The position numbers and the translations under genes were made by a program. From positions 453,039 through 517,038 of the forward strand of contig NC_049991.1 of NCBI RefSeq assembly GCF_000003815.2: DNA of 64,000 nt. Reading direction: 5' to 3'. This stretch comes from Branchiostoma floridae (lineage: Eukaryota; Chordata; Leptocardii; Amphioxiformes; Branchiostomatidae). Of the stretch, positions 1-12,100 are shown in pieces (position 1 is the stretch's first letter; every line of letters starts with the position of its first letter). The notes under the pieces are model-generated. The model was not told the DNA's origin. It searched no databases and saw only the letters and a list, made by a program, of their open reading frames with translations.

Positions 1-144
1 ACAGTAAGAGCAGGGCTTCTCTCTCCCATTCCTTAAGTGAGAAAGCCACATCCAGATGGTTACTGGGTTCAAGCAGCAGGTCCCTGATGGTGTAGGGATG
101 TCACTGGGACTCACTTGTACTCTCATGGTAGGTTCATTCTCAGC
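1..144 (-). pseudogene. Exon 50: FN3 domain 22, C-terminal half, damaged copy at window edge
   Basis: The acceptor (GTTCCAG) is intact at 145-146 and the first part matches the B-half exon. Further on there are several single-base losses relative to exon 48: near positions 50, 60 and 106, plus changes around 34-45 and 68-75. They break the FN3 frame. The rest of the exon lies outside the window. It may be a dying exon or low-quality sequence, and the cause cannot be told from one sequence. Confidence 0.6.
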
Positions 145-3100
145 CTGGAACAGGACATAGAACATGGGAAGTCACAAATAGAAAATGAAGAAAATCAGTG
201 TCTTGCTTAAACAAAAGTGCTGTCAAAATCTGGATTTTAAATCAACACAAGGAATACATGTACAATGTATGTCTTTCATAATTGTCTTTCACAAAAGAAA
301 TAGGTACCAGTACGCAGAAATTACAACCATGTGTTGCTGTATACTTTCTGCCATGGAACAACTGTACTGTAAAAAACTCTATTGTATACATCCTGCCATG
401 AGACCTCTGTTATGACATAAACACATACCTGGTAATAGATGACGTAATACTCCACATCTCCACCTGTTGAGGGAGTCTCCCACTCCACTGTGATGGAGGT
501 GGGGCCACTTGGGGTCAAACGGACACTGCCGGGGGCACCAGGGGTTGCAGGAGCTGGGGACATGGAGGGAAGAATTCACTTTGCTAGACTATCACAATCT
601 AAAATAGTTTAAGATAAGGTTGAGTGGCATCATATGGCACAATCGGTATGGTGTCTGGCCCAAACGCCTGAGATTCTGGGATCAAAATTGCTGATGTGCC
701 CCGATGTTGTGCCCGGTGGAAAGGCACTTTGCAAGGCTTCCCTCATCACTTCACTCAGATATAAATGAGTTCTCAGCTTGGTTAGGGCCATCCCTTGGAT
801 AAGATGCTAAATGGAGGTCATGTGTTTGGGAGCACGCATGCTAAAGAACCCGCCACACTAATCAAAGAAAGTAGGTGTCCTTCCTGGTGTGCGTTGAAGC
901 TACAGAAACAACATAAAGACGGATATTCAAATTTCATCAGCCTCACCTTCTTGTGTGCTGACAGTAAGAGCAGGGCTTCTCTCTCCCATTCCTTCAGTAG
1001 AGAAGGCCACAATCCAGATGGTGTACTGGGTGTCAGGCAGCAGGTCCCTGATGGTGTAGGGAATGTCACTGGGACTCACTTGTACTCTCATGGTAGGTTC
1101 ATTCTCAGCCTGGAACAGGACATGGAACATGGGAAGTCACAAATAGAAAATGGAGAAAATCATTGTCTTGCTTAGGGACTGTACGATATTTATCAGGGGG
1201 GGAGGGCTGGTGCGTTAGGGGGGGAGGGCCATGTTAATTTTTTTTGAGGTGGGGGGAGGGCCATGTTAATTTTTTTTTAGATAGGGGAGGGCCATGTTAA
1301 TTTTTTTGAAATATTTGTTTATACTCTTTTTGTTTTGATATCTTGACATGGCCCTAAAACTGATAAAATAAGCCTTCTGAATAGCCTAAAATGCAAGAGC
1401 TTCTGGGGGGCTTTGCCCCCCTAGGCCCCCCAAAGTGGCGCTGCCCTGGACCACTGTTCCCGCCAGGCATACGTCATTCCGTCTACAGACTTATTTTTTT
1501 CTGGAAAGACGCACTCGGCTCGGTTGAGTTTCCCAAAATATTTAAGTTACAAAAGCGGTGCACGGTAAATATGTGAAGAATCCAATTGCAAAACTATACA
1601 CTTTATTTTTTATTTAAAACATTTCTTTTGTTTCAAAAAGACAAAATTTGTGGCAGAAAAAGGGGCCGCAATATTGTTGTCAAGTGTCGATCGAGTCGGC
1701 TGTGCACTGGCATTGGCGTCCGTAGCACATGGCGCGGCATGCCCCCCTCCCCAGACGGACTGTCGATCGCAGCGCCCAGCACGTCTTTTCTGGCTACTCC
1801 TTCAAGACTACACCGGCACTGATCACTGCCAAAGATGCAGCAGATCGCCCTCCTTCGTATAATGTATAACGTTCTTGGTCTACTCTACTCTTGTAAAAAG
1901 AAATCCAGCGGTGAGCCAAAGATTTCACGCCGAAAACGGGGTTACCTGAGGTCGCACGAAACAAACGCACGCTCGTGGAAAATGACGGCGCGGCTTTGTA
2001 AAACCCGACCGATTCGATAAATGATAAATTTGAGTAAAATCATCGAGCAAAATAGAAAAAAACACAAGGTGTGATGGCGCCGTTTATTCTATCCTCTGGA
2101 AAAAGTACTAGCATTTGATGCGGGAGGGCGCAACATCGATCGCACGAGGTAGGCATTCTTTTAATATTCAATGCCGGAAAAAAATTGGCAGGATTTTTCC
2201 ATGGGCTGACGAACTCACTGGCTAGAGCCCTGTTTGGAAGCATCAAAACCCCAAAATTTTCATATAGACATGACTGGACAAATAATATCCGGGCCAGATC
2301 ACGGACTGCTGATTCCCCGAGCTTATAGGATAGTTATAACGTATTTTTGGGGAGCCCTCTCCGAGAGGGCGGACGTCGATTACTGAAAAACGGGAGTAAA
2401 AAAAAAGGCAACCGGCATCCAATCTCAAGGGCATAATTTTCCTCTCAAGTTGCAGGAAATTCTGTTTTAGAGGGTTTGAAAATCCAAATTTTCCCGGGGG
2501 AGCATGCCCCCGGACCCCTGCCCTGGCGCTGTGAAAAAATCCTGGCGAGAACACTGGCGCCCTTATGCCCTGACGTCTATATTAAGACTATTTTGTCGGT
2601 TGTTTTCCTACCTGTTTAATGATGCCTGTCGGGGGGAGGGTCATGTTGATTTTTTTTAGGTGGAGGGGGAGGGTCACGTTAAATTTTTTTGAGATGGGGG
2701 GGAGGGCCATCAAAAATTTTTTTTATCCGACTTCCAATGCACCAGCCCTCCCCCCCCGATAAATATCGTACGGTCCCTTAAAGGGGCATTCCACTCCAGA
2801 CAGGACTGTTATTTTCCGATAGACATTAAATGTAGAAGTGACAAATGTATGCTACGTACCATTATACGATAGAGAAGCCATTAGCCCACGCGCATCAAAA
2901 AGCATTCAGTCTTCTACAAAACTCCAAAAGTACCCTCTAATTAAATCTAATCAATCTCAGCCAATGACTGAATACAATGTGCCTGACAACGGCTGACTAA
3001 AGTTAAGATACAAAGCTAATTTCAGGGGCGCTAAGAAAAACATGCATTGATATGTGTTCTTTGATATCTTGTGAACAATTGACCATCTTGGTGTGCTTAT

Positions 3101-6100
3101 AGCGCCCCTCATTTATGCCGAAAATATTCACAATAAAGGAAGTGTCTACACGTATAGGGAACACATGGGTAGGGTCTGCATGGGTTTAGTGGATGTCATA
3201 TTGTTTTACAAACACACGTTGCATAATTCGCCACAAGTGGAATTCTATAAAAGGTCAGCTGATCATGTATTCATTGATACATTATCTATTGGGAAATAAC
3301 ACTCTCTTCTGCAGTGAAATGCCCCTTTAAGCAGAAGTGCTGTCAAAATCTGTATTTTGAATCAACACAAGAAATATGTCATGACATGTACAAGTACTAG
3401 TGTGGATTTGCAGGGACAATAGCAGCACTACCTGTGCCATCAAGATACTGGACACATTATTATATTAAATGACAGCACAATACAAGTTTCCAACCACCTT
3501 GTACCTGGTGCTCATGTCACGCTTGTGTATAGTGAGCTACATGTAAGCTCACGGGTACTAAGTTATCCTTATGAGAATGACCAGACAACTAGTAAAAAAA
3601 ACTGGAGTCCAATTTTTTTGTTAGAAAGAAGTTGAATTGTTTCTATTATGTTTTTGTACCAACACAGATGAACTTTTATGATAGCAGCTATTACCATTTA
3701 TAGGTGGCTTTCAAGACATATGCATGCAAGAAACGTCTTTCACAAAAGAAAACAGTACTAGTATGCAGAAATAACAAACATTTGTGTTGCTGTATACTTT
3801 CTGCCATGGAACAACTGTACTGTCAGAAACACTATTGTATACATCCTGCCATGAGACCAATGTAATGACAAAAACACATACCTGGTAATAGATGACGTAA
3901 TACTCCACATCTCCACCTGTCGAGGGAGTCTCCCACTCCACTGTGATGGAGGTGGGGCCACTTGGGGTCAAACGGACACTGCCGGGGGCACCAGGGGTTG
4001 CAGGAGCTGGGGACATGGAGGGAAGAATTCACTTTGCTAGACTATCACAATCTAAAATAGTTTAAGATAAGGTTGAGTGGCATCATGTGGCACAATCGGT
4101 ATGGTGTCTGGCCCAAACCCCTGAGATTCTGGGATCAAAATTGCTGATGTGCCCCGATGTTGTGCCCGGTGGAAAGGCACTTTGCAAGGCTTCCCTCATC
4201 ACTTCACTCAGATATAAACGAGTTCTCAGCTTGGTTAGGGCCATCCCTTGGATAAGATGCTAAATGGAGGTCATGTGTTTGGGAGCACGCATGCTAAAGA
4301 ACCCGCCACACTAATAAAAAAAAGTAGGTGTCCTTCCTGGTGTGCGTTGAAGCTACAGAAACAACATAAAGACGGATATTCAAATTTCATCAGCCTCACC
4401 TTCTTGTGTGCTGACAGAAAGAGCAGGGCTTCTCTCTCCCATTCCTTCAGTAGAGAAGGCCACAATCCAGATGGTGTACTGGGTGTCAGGCAGCAGGTCC
4501 CTGATGGTGTAGGGAATGTCACTGGGACTCACTTGTACTCTCATGGTAGGTTCATTCTCAGCCTGGAACAGGACATGGAACATGGGAAGTCACAAATAGA
4601 AAATGGAGAAAATCAGTGTCTTGTCTAAGCAGAAGTGCTGTCAAAATCTGCATTTTAAATCAGCACAAGAAATATGTCATGACAAGTACTAGTGTGGATT
4701 TGCAGGGACAATAGCAGCACTACCTGTGCCATCAAGATACTGGACACATTATTATATTAAATGACAGCACAATACAAGTTTCCAACCACCTTGTACCTGG
4801 TGCTCATGTCACGCTTGTGTATAGTGAGCTACATGTAAGCTCACGGGTACTAAGTTATCCTTATGAGAATGACCAGACAACTAGTAAAAAAAACTGGAGT
4901 CCAACTTTTTTGTTAGAAGGAAGTTGAATTGTTTCTATTATGTTTTGTACCAACACAGATGAACTTTCATGATAGCAGCTATTACCATTTGATAGGTGGC
5001 TTTCAGGAGATATGCATGTAAGTTGAAGAAACGTTTTTCACAAAAGAAAACAGTACTAGTATGCAGAAATCAGAAACATTTATGTTGCTGTATACTTTCT
5101 GCCACGGAACAACTGTACTGTCAGAAACACTATTGTATACATCCTGCCATGAGACCAATGTAATGACAAAAACACATACCTGGTAATAGATGACGTAATA
5201 CTCCACATCTCCACCTGTCGAGGGAGTCTCCCACTCCACTGTGATGGAGGTGGGGCCACTTGGGGTCAAACGGACACTGCCGGGGGCACCAGGGGTTGAA
5301 GGAGCTGGGGACACGGAGGGAAGAATTCACTTTGCTTAAATCTCACAGTCATGTAACAACTAGCAAAAACAGTTTCTGTTTGAAGTAGATAATAACCAAA
5401 TATGTATCAGCACAAATTTCATTGTCTGGGATCAAAATTGCTGATGTGCCCCGATGTTGTGCCCGGTGGAAAGGCACTTTACAAGGCTTCCCTCATCACT
5501 TCACTCAGATATAAACGAGTTCTCAGCTTGGTTAGGGCCATCCCTTGGATAAGATGCTAAATGGAGGTCATGTGTTTGGGAGCACGCACGTTAAAGAACC
5601 CGCCACACTAATAAAAAAAAGTAGGTGTCCTTCCTGGTGTGCGTTGAAGCTACAGAAACAACATAAAGACGGATATTCAAATTTCATCAGCCTCACCTTC
5701 TTGTGTGCTGACAGAAAGAGCAGGGCTTCTCTCTCCCATTCCTTCAGTAGAGAAGGCCACAATCCAGATGGTGTACTGGGTGTCAGGCAGCAGGTCCCTG
5801 ATGGTGTAGGGAATGTCACTGGGACTCACTTGTACTCTCATGGTAGGTTCATTCTCAGCCTGGAACAGGACATGGAACATGGGAAGTCACAAATAGAAAA
5901 TGGAGAAAATCAGTGTCTTGTCTAAGCAGAAGTGCTGTCAAAATCTGCATTTTAAATCAGCACAAGAAATATGTCATGACAAGTACTAGTGTGGATTTGC
6001 AGGGACAATAGCAGCACTACCTGTGCCATCAAGATACTGGACACATTATTATATTAAATGACAGCACAATACAAGTTTCCAACCACCTTGTACCTGGTGC

Positions 6101-9100
6101 TCATGTCACGCTTGTGTATAGTGAGCTACATGTAAGCTCACGGGTACTAAGTTATCCTTATGAGAATGACCAGACAACTAGTAAAAAAAACTGGAGTCCA
6201 ACTTTTTTGTTAGAAGGAAGTTGAATTGTTTCTATTATGTTTTGTACCAACACAGATGAACTTTCATGATAGCAGCTATTACCATTTGATAGGTGGCTTT
6301 CAGGAGATATGCATGTAAGTTGAAGAAACGTTTTTCACAAAAGAAATCAGTACTAGTATGCAGAAATCACAAACATTTATGTTGCTGTATACTTTCTGCC
6401 ATGGAACAACTGTACTGTCAGAAACACTATTGTATACATCCTGCCATGAGACCAATGTAATGACAAAAACACATACCTGGTAATAGATGACGTAATACTC
6501 CACATCTCCACCTGTCGAGGGAGTCTCCCACTCCACTGTGATGGAGGTGGGGCCACTTGGGGTCAAACGGACACTGCCGGGGGCACCAGGGGTTGCAGGA
6601 GCTGGGGACATGGAGGGAAGAATTCACTTTGCTAGACTATCACAATCTAAAATAGTTTAAGATAAGGTTGAGTGGCATCATGTGGCACAATCGGTATGGT
6701 GTCTGGCCCAAACCCCTGAGATTCTGGGATCAAAATTGCTGATGTGCCCCGATGTTGTGCCCGGTGGAAAGGCACTTTGCAAGGCTTCCCTCATCACTTC
6801 ACTCAGATATAAACGAGTTCTCAGCTTGGTTAGGGCCATCCCTTGGATAAGATGCTAAATGGAGGTCATGTGTTTGGGAGCACGCATGCTAAAGAACCCG
6901 CCACACTAATAAAAAAAAGTAGGTGTCCTTCCTGGTGTGCGTTGAAGCTACAGAAACAACATAAAGACGGATATTCAAATTTCATCAGCCTCACCTTCTT
7001 GTGTGCTGACAGAAAGAGCAGGGCTTCTCTCTCCCATTCCTTCAGTAGAGAAGGCCACAATCCAGATGGTGTACTGGGTGTCAGGCAGCAGGTCCCTGAT
7101 GGTGTAGGGAATGTCACTGGGACTCACTTGTACTCTCATGGTAGGTTCATTCTCAGCCTGGAACAGGACATGGAACATGGGAAGTCACAAATAGAAAATG
7201 GAGAAAATCAGTGTCTTGTCTAAGCAGAAGTGCTGTCAAAATCTGCATTTTAAATCAGCACAAGAAATATGTCATGACAAGTACTAGTGTGGATTTGCAG
7301 GGACAATAGCAGCACTACCTGTGCCATCAAGATACTGGACACATTATTATATTAAATGACAGCACAATACAAGTTTCCAACCACCTTGTACCTGGTGCTC
7401 ATGTCACGCTTGTGTATAGTGAGCTACATGTAAGCTCACGGGTACTAAGTTATCCTTATGAGAATGACCAGACAACTAGTAAAAAAAACTGGAGTCCAAC
7501 TTTTTTGTTAGAAGGAAGTTGAATTGTTTCTATTATGTTTTGTACCAACACAGATGAACTTTCATGATAGCAGCTATTACCATTTGATAGGTGGCTTTCA
7601 GGAGATATGCATGTAAGTTGAAGAAACGTTTTTCACAAAAGAAATCAGTACTAGTATGCAGAAATCAGAAACATTTATGTTGCTGTATACTTTCTGCCAC
7701 GGAACAACTGTACTGTCAGAAACACTATTGTATACATCCTGCCATGAGACCAATGTAATGACAAAAACACATACCTGGTAATAGATGACGTAATACTCCA
7801 CATCTCCACCTGTTGAGGGAGTCTCCCACTCCACTGTGATGGAGGTGGGGCCACTTGGGGTCAAACGGACACTGCCGGGGGCACCAGGGGTTGCAGGAGC
7901 TGGGGACACGGAGGGAAGAATTCACTTTGCTTAAATCTCACATACATGTAATAATTATAACAACCAGCAAAAACATTCCTTTTTACAAATAGATAATATC
8001 CAAATATGTATCAGCACAAATTTCATTGGCATAAACTTGCAATACAGAGAACCTAGTTTATATTAAATTGAGCATATGAAGATGATCCCTACCTTCTTCT
8101 TGTGTGCTGACAGTAAGAGCAGGGCTTCTCTCTCCCATTCCTTCAGTAGAGAAGGCCACAATCCAGATGGTGTACTGGGTGTCAGGCAGCAGGTCCCTGA
8201 TGGTGTAGGGAATGTCACTGGGACTCACTTGTACTCTCATGGTAGGTTCATTCTCAGCCTGGAACAGGACATGGAACATGGGAAGTCACAAATAGAAAAT
8301 AGAGAAAACCAGTGTCTTGCTTAAAGGGGCATTCCACTCCAGAAGGGGGTGGTGTTTTTCAATAGATCATGTGTCAATGAATACATAATCAGCCAAATTT
8401 TGTGGAATTCACCTGAATGAATTGCGCAATGTGTGTTTTGTAAAACAATATGACACTCACTAAACCCATACAGACCCTACCCATGCATTCCCTAAACGCA
8501 TAGATACTTTCTGCCATGAAACAACTGTACTGTAAAAAACTCTATTGTATACATCCTGCCATGAGACCTCTGTTATGACATAAACACATACCTGGTAATA
8601 GATGACGTAATACTCCACATCTCCACCTGTTGAGGGAGTCTCCCACTCCACTGTGATGGAGGTGGGGCCACTTGGGGTCAAACGGACACTGCCGGGGGCA
8701 CCAGGGGTTGCAGGAGCTGGGGACACGGAGGGAAGAATTCACTTTGCTATACTTTTACAATCTATGTAACACTTGGTAAGTGGAGCTGCCAAAATATAAA
8801 CAAAGCTTTATAGGTCCATTTTACCAGGGAAATTCCCAAGCTCTTTTGGACACAGACAATGAACATCTTAATGTCTTGTCACAAGGACTGCAACCCTTTC
8901 TAGTAGAGTCAGGCTAGCAACACAGCCAGGACTATAACTCATGGTTTCTTGGTCCAGATAAATCTAGAGACATACCTTGATCCTCTGTCATCAAATTGAC
9001 CATCTGGCTCCTCTGACCCAAGCCCTCAGACGAGAAGGCAATGACCCACACAGTGTAGCGTGTGTTTGGGTTCAACCCCGTGATGGTGTAGCTGGGCATG

Positions 9101-12100
9101 TCACTGGGTTCTACCTGAGCTGTCCTGGTACTGCCATCCTCGGGCTACATGGTTTGGAGAAGAAAAGTACTACATCATCCTCTGTACTTAGGGGATGTAT
9201 ATCGATACTGTGTACCTATACAGTACTGCAAAAATATTTCTAAGGACCTCTCTTGCGAGGACTCGTGCCTTCAGCGCTGGACATGATGGAAATATGTTGC
9301 CGCAGCGTCGTCCCCCAAAACCTTTTTCACTATTAGAGATGTCATTATCATTATGCAGGAAATAGCATTTCAGAGGGTTTAGATTGGAAATTTTTTCTGG
9401 GAGTACATGTCCCCGGAACCCCGATTTGGTGATACGCAAAACATTTGCACACACAACTAAAAAATACCTGTTCTAGGTAAATACCTGATAGTATACATTG
9501 TATCCCTCCACATCTGCACCTGTTGTGGGAGCCTCCCACTCCACTGTGATGGAGGTGGGGCCACTTGGGGTCAAACGGACACTGTCGGGGGCACCAGGCA
9601 CTTTTGGAGCTAAAGAAAATTAAATGAAGCCATTTCTGAATGTGAATAAAAGATTGTAATAGACAACAAATGGTTGGAGATAACAGTCATATGCAATATA
9701 TAGTATATTATTTGTATGCAATCTGTGGTTGGTAATTTCCTTCAGAATGCTAATGCAGTAAGAAAAAGAATTATTTGAGATCTCTTGTGGCAGATGACAC
9801 TTTCCTACCTTCTTCCTCTGTTCGCACAGAAAGAGACCCACTCCTGTCTCCCATCCCTGCAGCTGAGAAGGCGATGACCCACACCATGTACTCTGTGTCG
9901 GGCATCAGGTCAGTCACCGTGTAGAAGGCTGTATCTGGACCCACCTCCACTGATGACACATGACCATGTTGTGCCTACAGACAGACAAGAACACGTAAAG
10001 GTTAGTGTCTACACTTTTCATGATCATTTTGGAACATGAAAGCTTTTGGGATAGAGAGAACCAGTGATATGCATACAGGGTACAGTAAAGAAAGTGAAAC
10101 CATGATTCATTGTACTGTACAATTATGTTTAACTTCAACACACAATAGTCAGCCTATTTTTTTTGTCAAGTTTTTAAGTCACATCAACACAATCTAGACT
10201 TTAAGAAGCACACTTCCCTACAGCCAAGGCTTGATATATAATTTACATATGAAGGTTAGTGCAGGTGAAACTGGAGTGGTGCAGGTATTTCTTATGTCTG
10301 CCAGTGCACTAAAAAAAAAATAAAGGATGTTCTGTTATACTCTTTGTTTACTGCACTCAGGTAGATCACAATTGAAATGCTAAATAAAGAATTGAAATGT
10401 CTTATAAGAAGTGTTTGAACACTTTCCAGTTTGATCCATAATATATAAAATCTCTTCCAACAGAGTGGTGCAGTTTGCACATTGCCAGTACAGGTAATGT
10501 CAATTGTTATGAAGAAAAATAATTTTGTGTCCTGCTGAAAGTACCATCAAGCTTGTTTTCTAGCCTCTTTGTTAATGTCCAAGCTGGTGAATCATACAAT
10601 AGTATAGATTCAACTATCGCCCTGAAAAATTGCTTTTCGGGTTGTCTGGTAAGAAGACTTCCATATAGGACATAGGTTGTTAAGAGCACTCCAGACTTTG
10701 GCAATACAGATCACTTTTTTTATCTACAAATGTACACGATGTATATGAGCTTCATATAATACGGTATAATACTATGGGCAATTGACTTTGTTTCCTGGAC
10801 AATATTTCATCAGCACATCTGATCAGCATGTTGGCTAACTGACCTGATAGTAGATGCGGTAACCTTGTACATCTGGTCCTGTAGTTGGCAGCTGCCACTG
10901 CACAACAATGGATGTTGGGCCCGTTGGGAAGGCACGCACATTCTGAGGAACGCCTGGTAGGGCTAGGGAAAAATACAATGTTAGAGCCTTGGGGTACATG
11001 ACGCACAACTGGCCCTACGATTTTTTTTTTTTTTTTTACTCAATGGTCACCACGTAACAAGGCCTGAAGGCCACTCAAGGTTACGGGTTACATGATTGGA
11101 ACTGTAACAGCAACTCTTCGCCCTAGGTCAGAAACATCATGATTGAGACCAGCCCAATTGCTCACTATGAGTGAGGACTAACTGACCCAATAGGCGAAGC
11201 AGGGGTTACGAGGGCTGCTCGGGAGATTCCCTACCCCTATTTTGGCCGGAATGGTTTGATCCGCTCGTGTGGATGTTCGCACATGTGGCGGGTTCTTTAA
11301 CGTGCATAGGGTATGGCTCTCCCCATACACGGGACCTCCATTTAACGTCCTATCCGAGGGACGACTCATTTTTCACTTGAGTAAAGTGAGGAAAGTCGTG
11401 TAAAGTGCCTTTCCCAAGGGCACAAGACCGGCAACACGGCAGGCAGATTCGAACCGGCGACCTCTTGGTCACGGGCCGAATACACTACCACTGTACTACG
11501 CGGCCCCCCTAATTTCTAATACATCAAACATTAAATTCTCATTCTGTGAATTTTTTCTATGCCACACACATAGAACATGAAAACAGTTCCAATGTGTACC
11601 TTGTGGTTCAGTTTGAATGGTGAATGTCTGACTGCTGACTCTCCTGCCTGTGAAAGTTAAGGCCACCAGCCACACAGTATACTCCTGGTCAGGCAGCAGG
11701 TCTGAGATGGTGTAGTACCTGTCATCAGGACCCATCTCCACAGATGTCGCAGGCAGATTGTCCGTCTGGAGAAATCATAAGACTGTGAGCGACTTTTGGC
11801 CTTTTGTTTTCATCTGCAAAGCTTACGTGTAACAACTGTATAAGACTTTTCATCTCTGAGTTTCATGCAGGTGTGCCAGGTGCACTCACAGAAAGGGCAT
11901 GCCTAATGCAGGGGTCAGTGTATATCACAGTATAACACACTTGCTGATCAGTACTACACAGACTGAGGTGATATTAGATGCCTACCTGATAGTATATCTC
12001 ATAACCCTGTACATCAGCTTCAGTAGGAGCCTCCCACTCCACAGTGATGCTGGTCGGTCCTGCTGGGCTGACTCGAACATTACTCAGTGTATCAGGAAGC

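Larger units (their letters stand above)
1..8716 (-). repeat. Tandem array of FN3 two-exon units (about 1.3 kb each)
   Basis: Equivalent A-half exon starts lie at 7899, 6601, 5304 and 4006, giving spacings of 1,298, 1,297 and 1,298. The next spacing, 4006 to 553, is 3,453 because of inserted elements. The spacing from 8716 to 7899 is only 817, because that unit lacks the SINE and part of the intron. Exons and introns are both nearly identical across the inner units. Confidence 0.9.

Noticed and set aside
795-7223. Four near-identical 126-codon plus-strand ORFs in the FN3 array
   Set aside because: Each is the antisense of a SINE plus an FN3 half-exon. They repeat only because the unit repeats.
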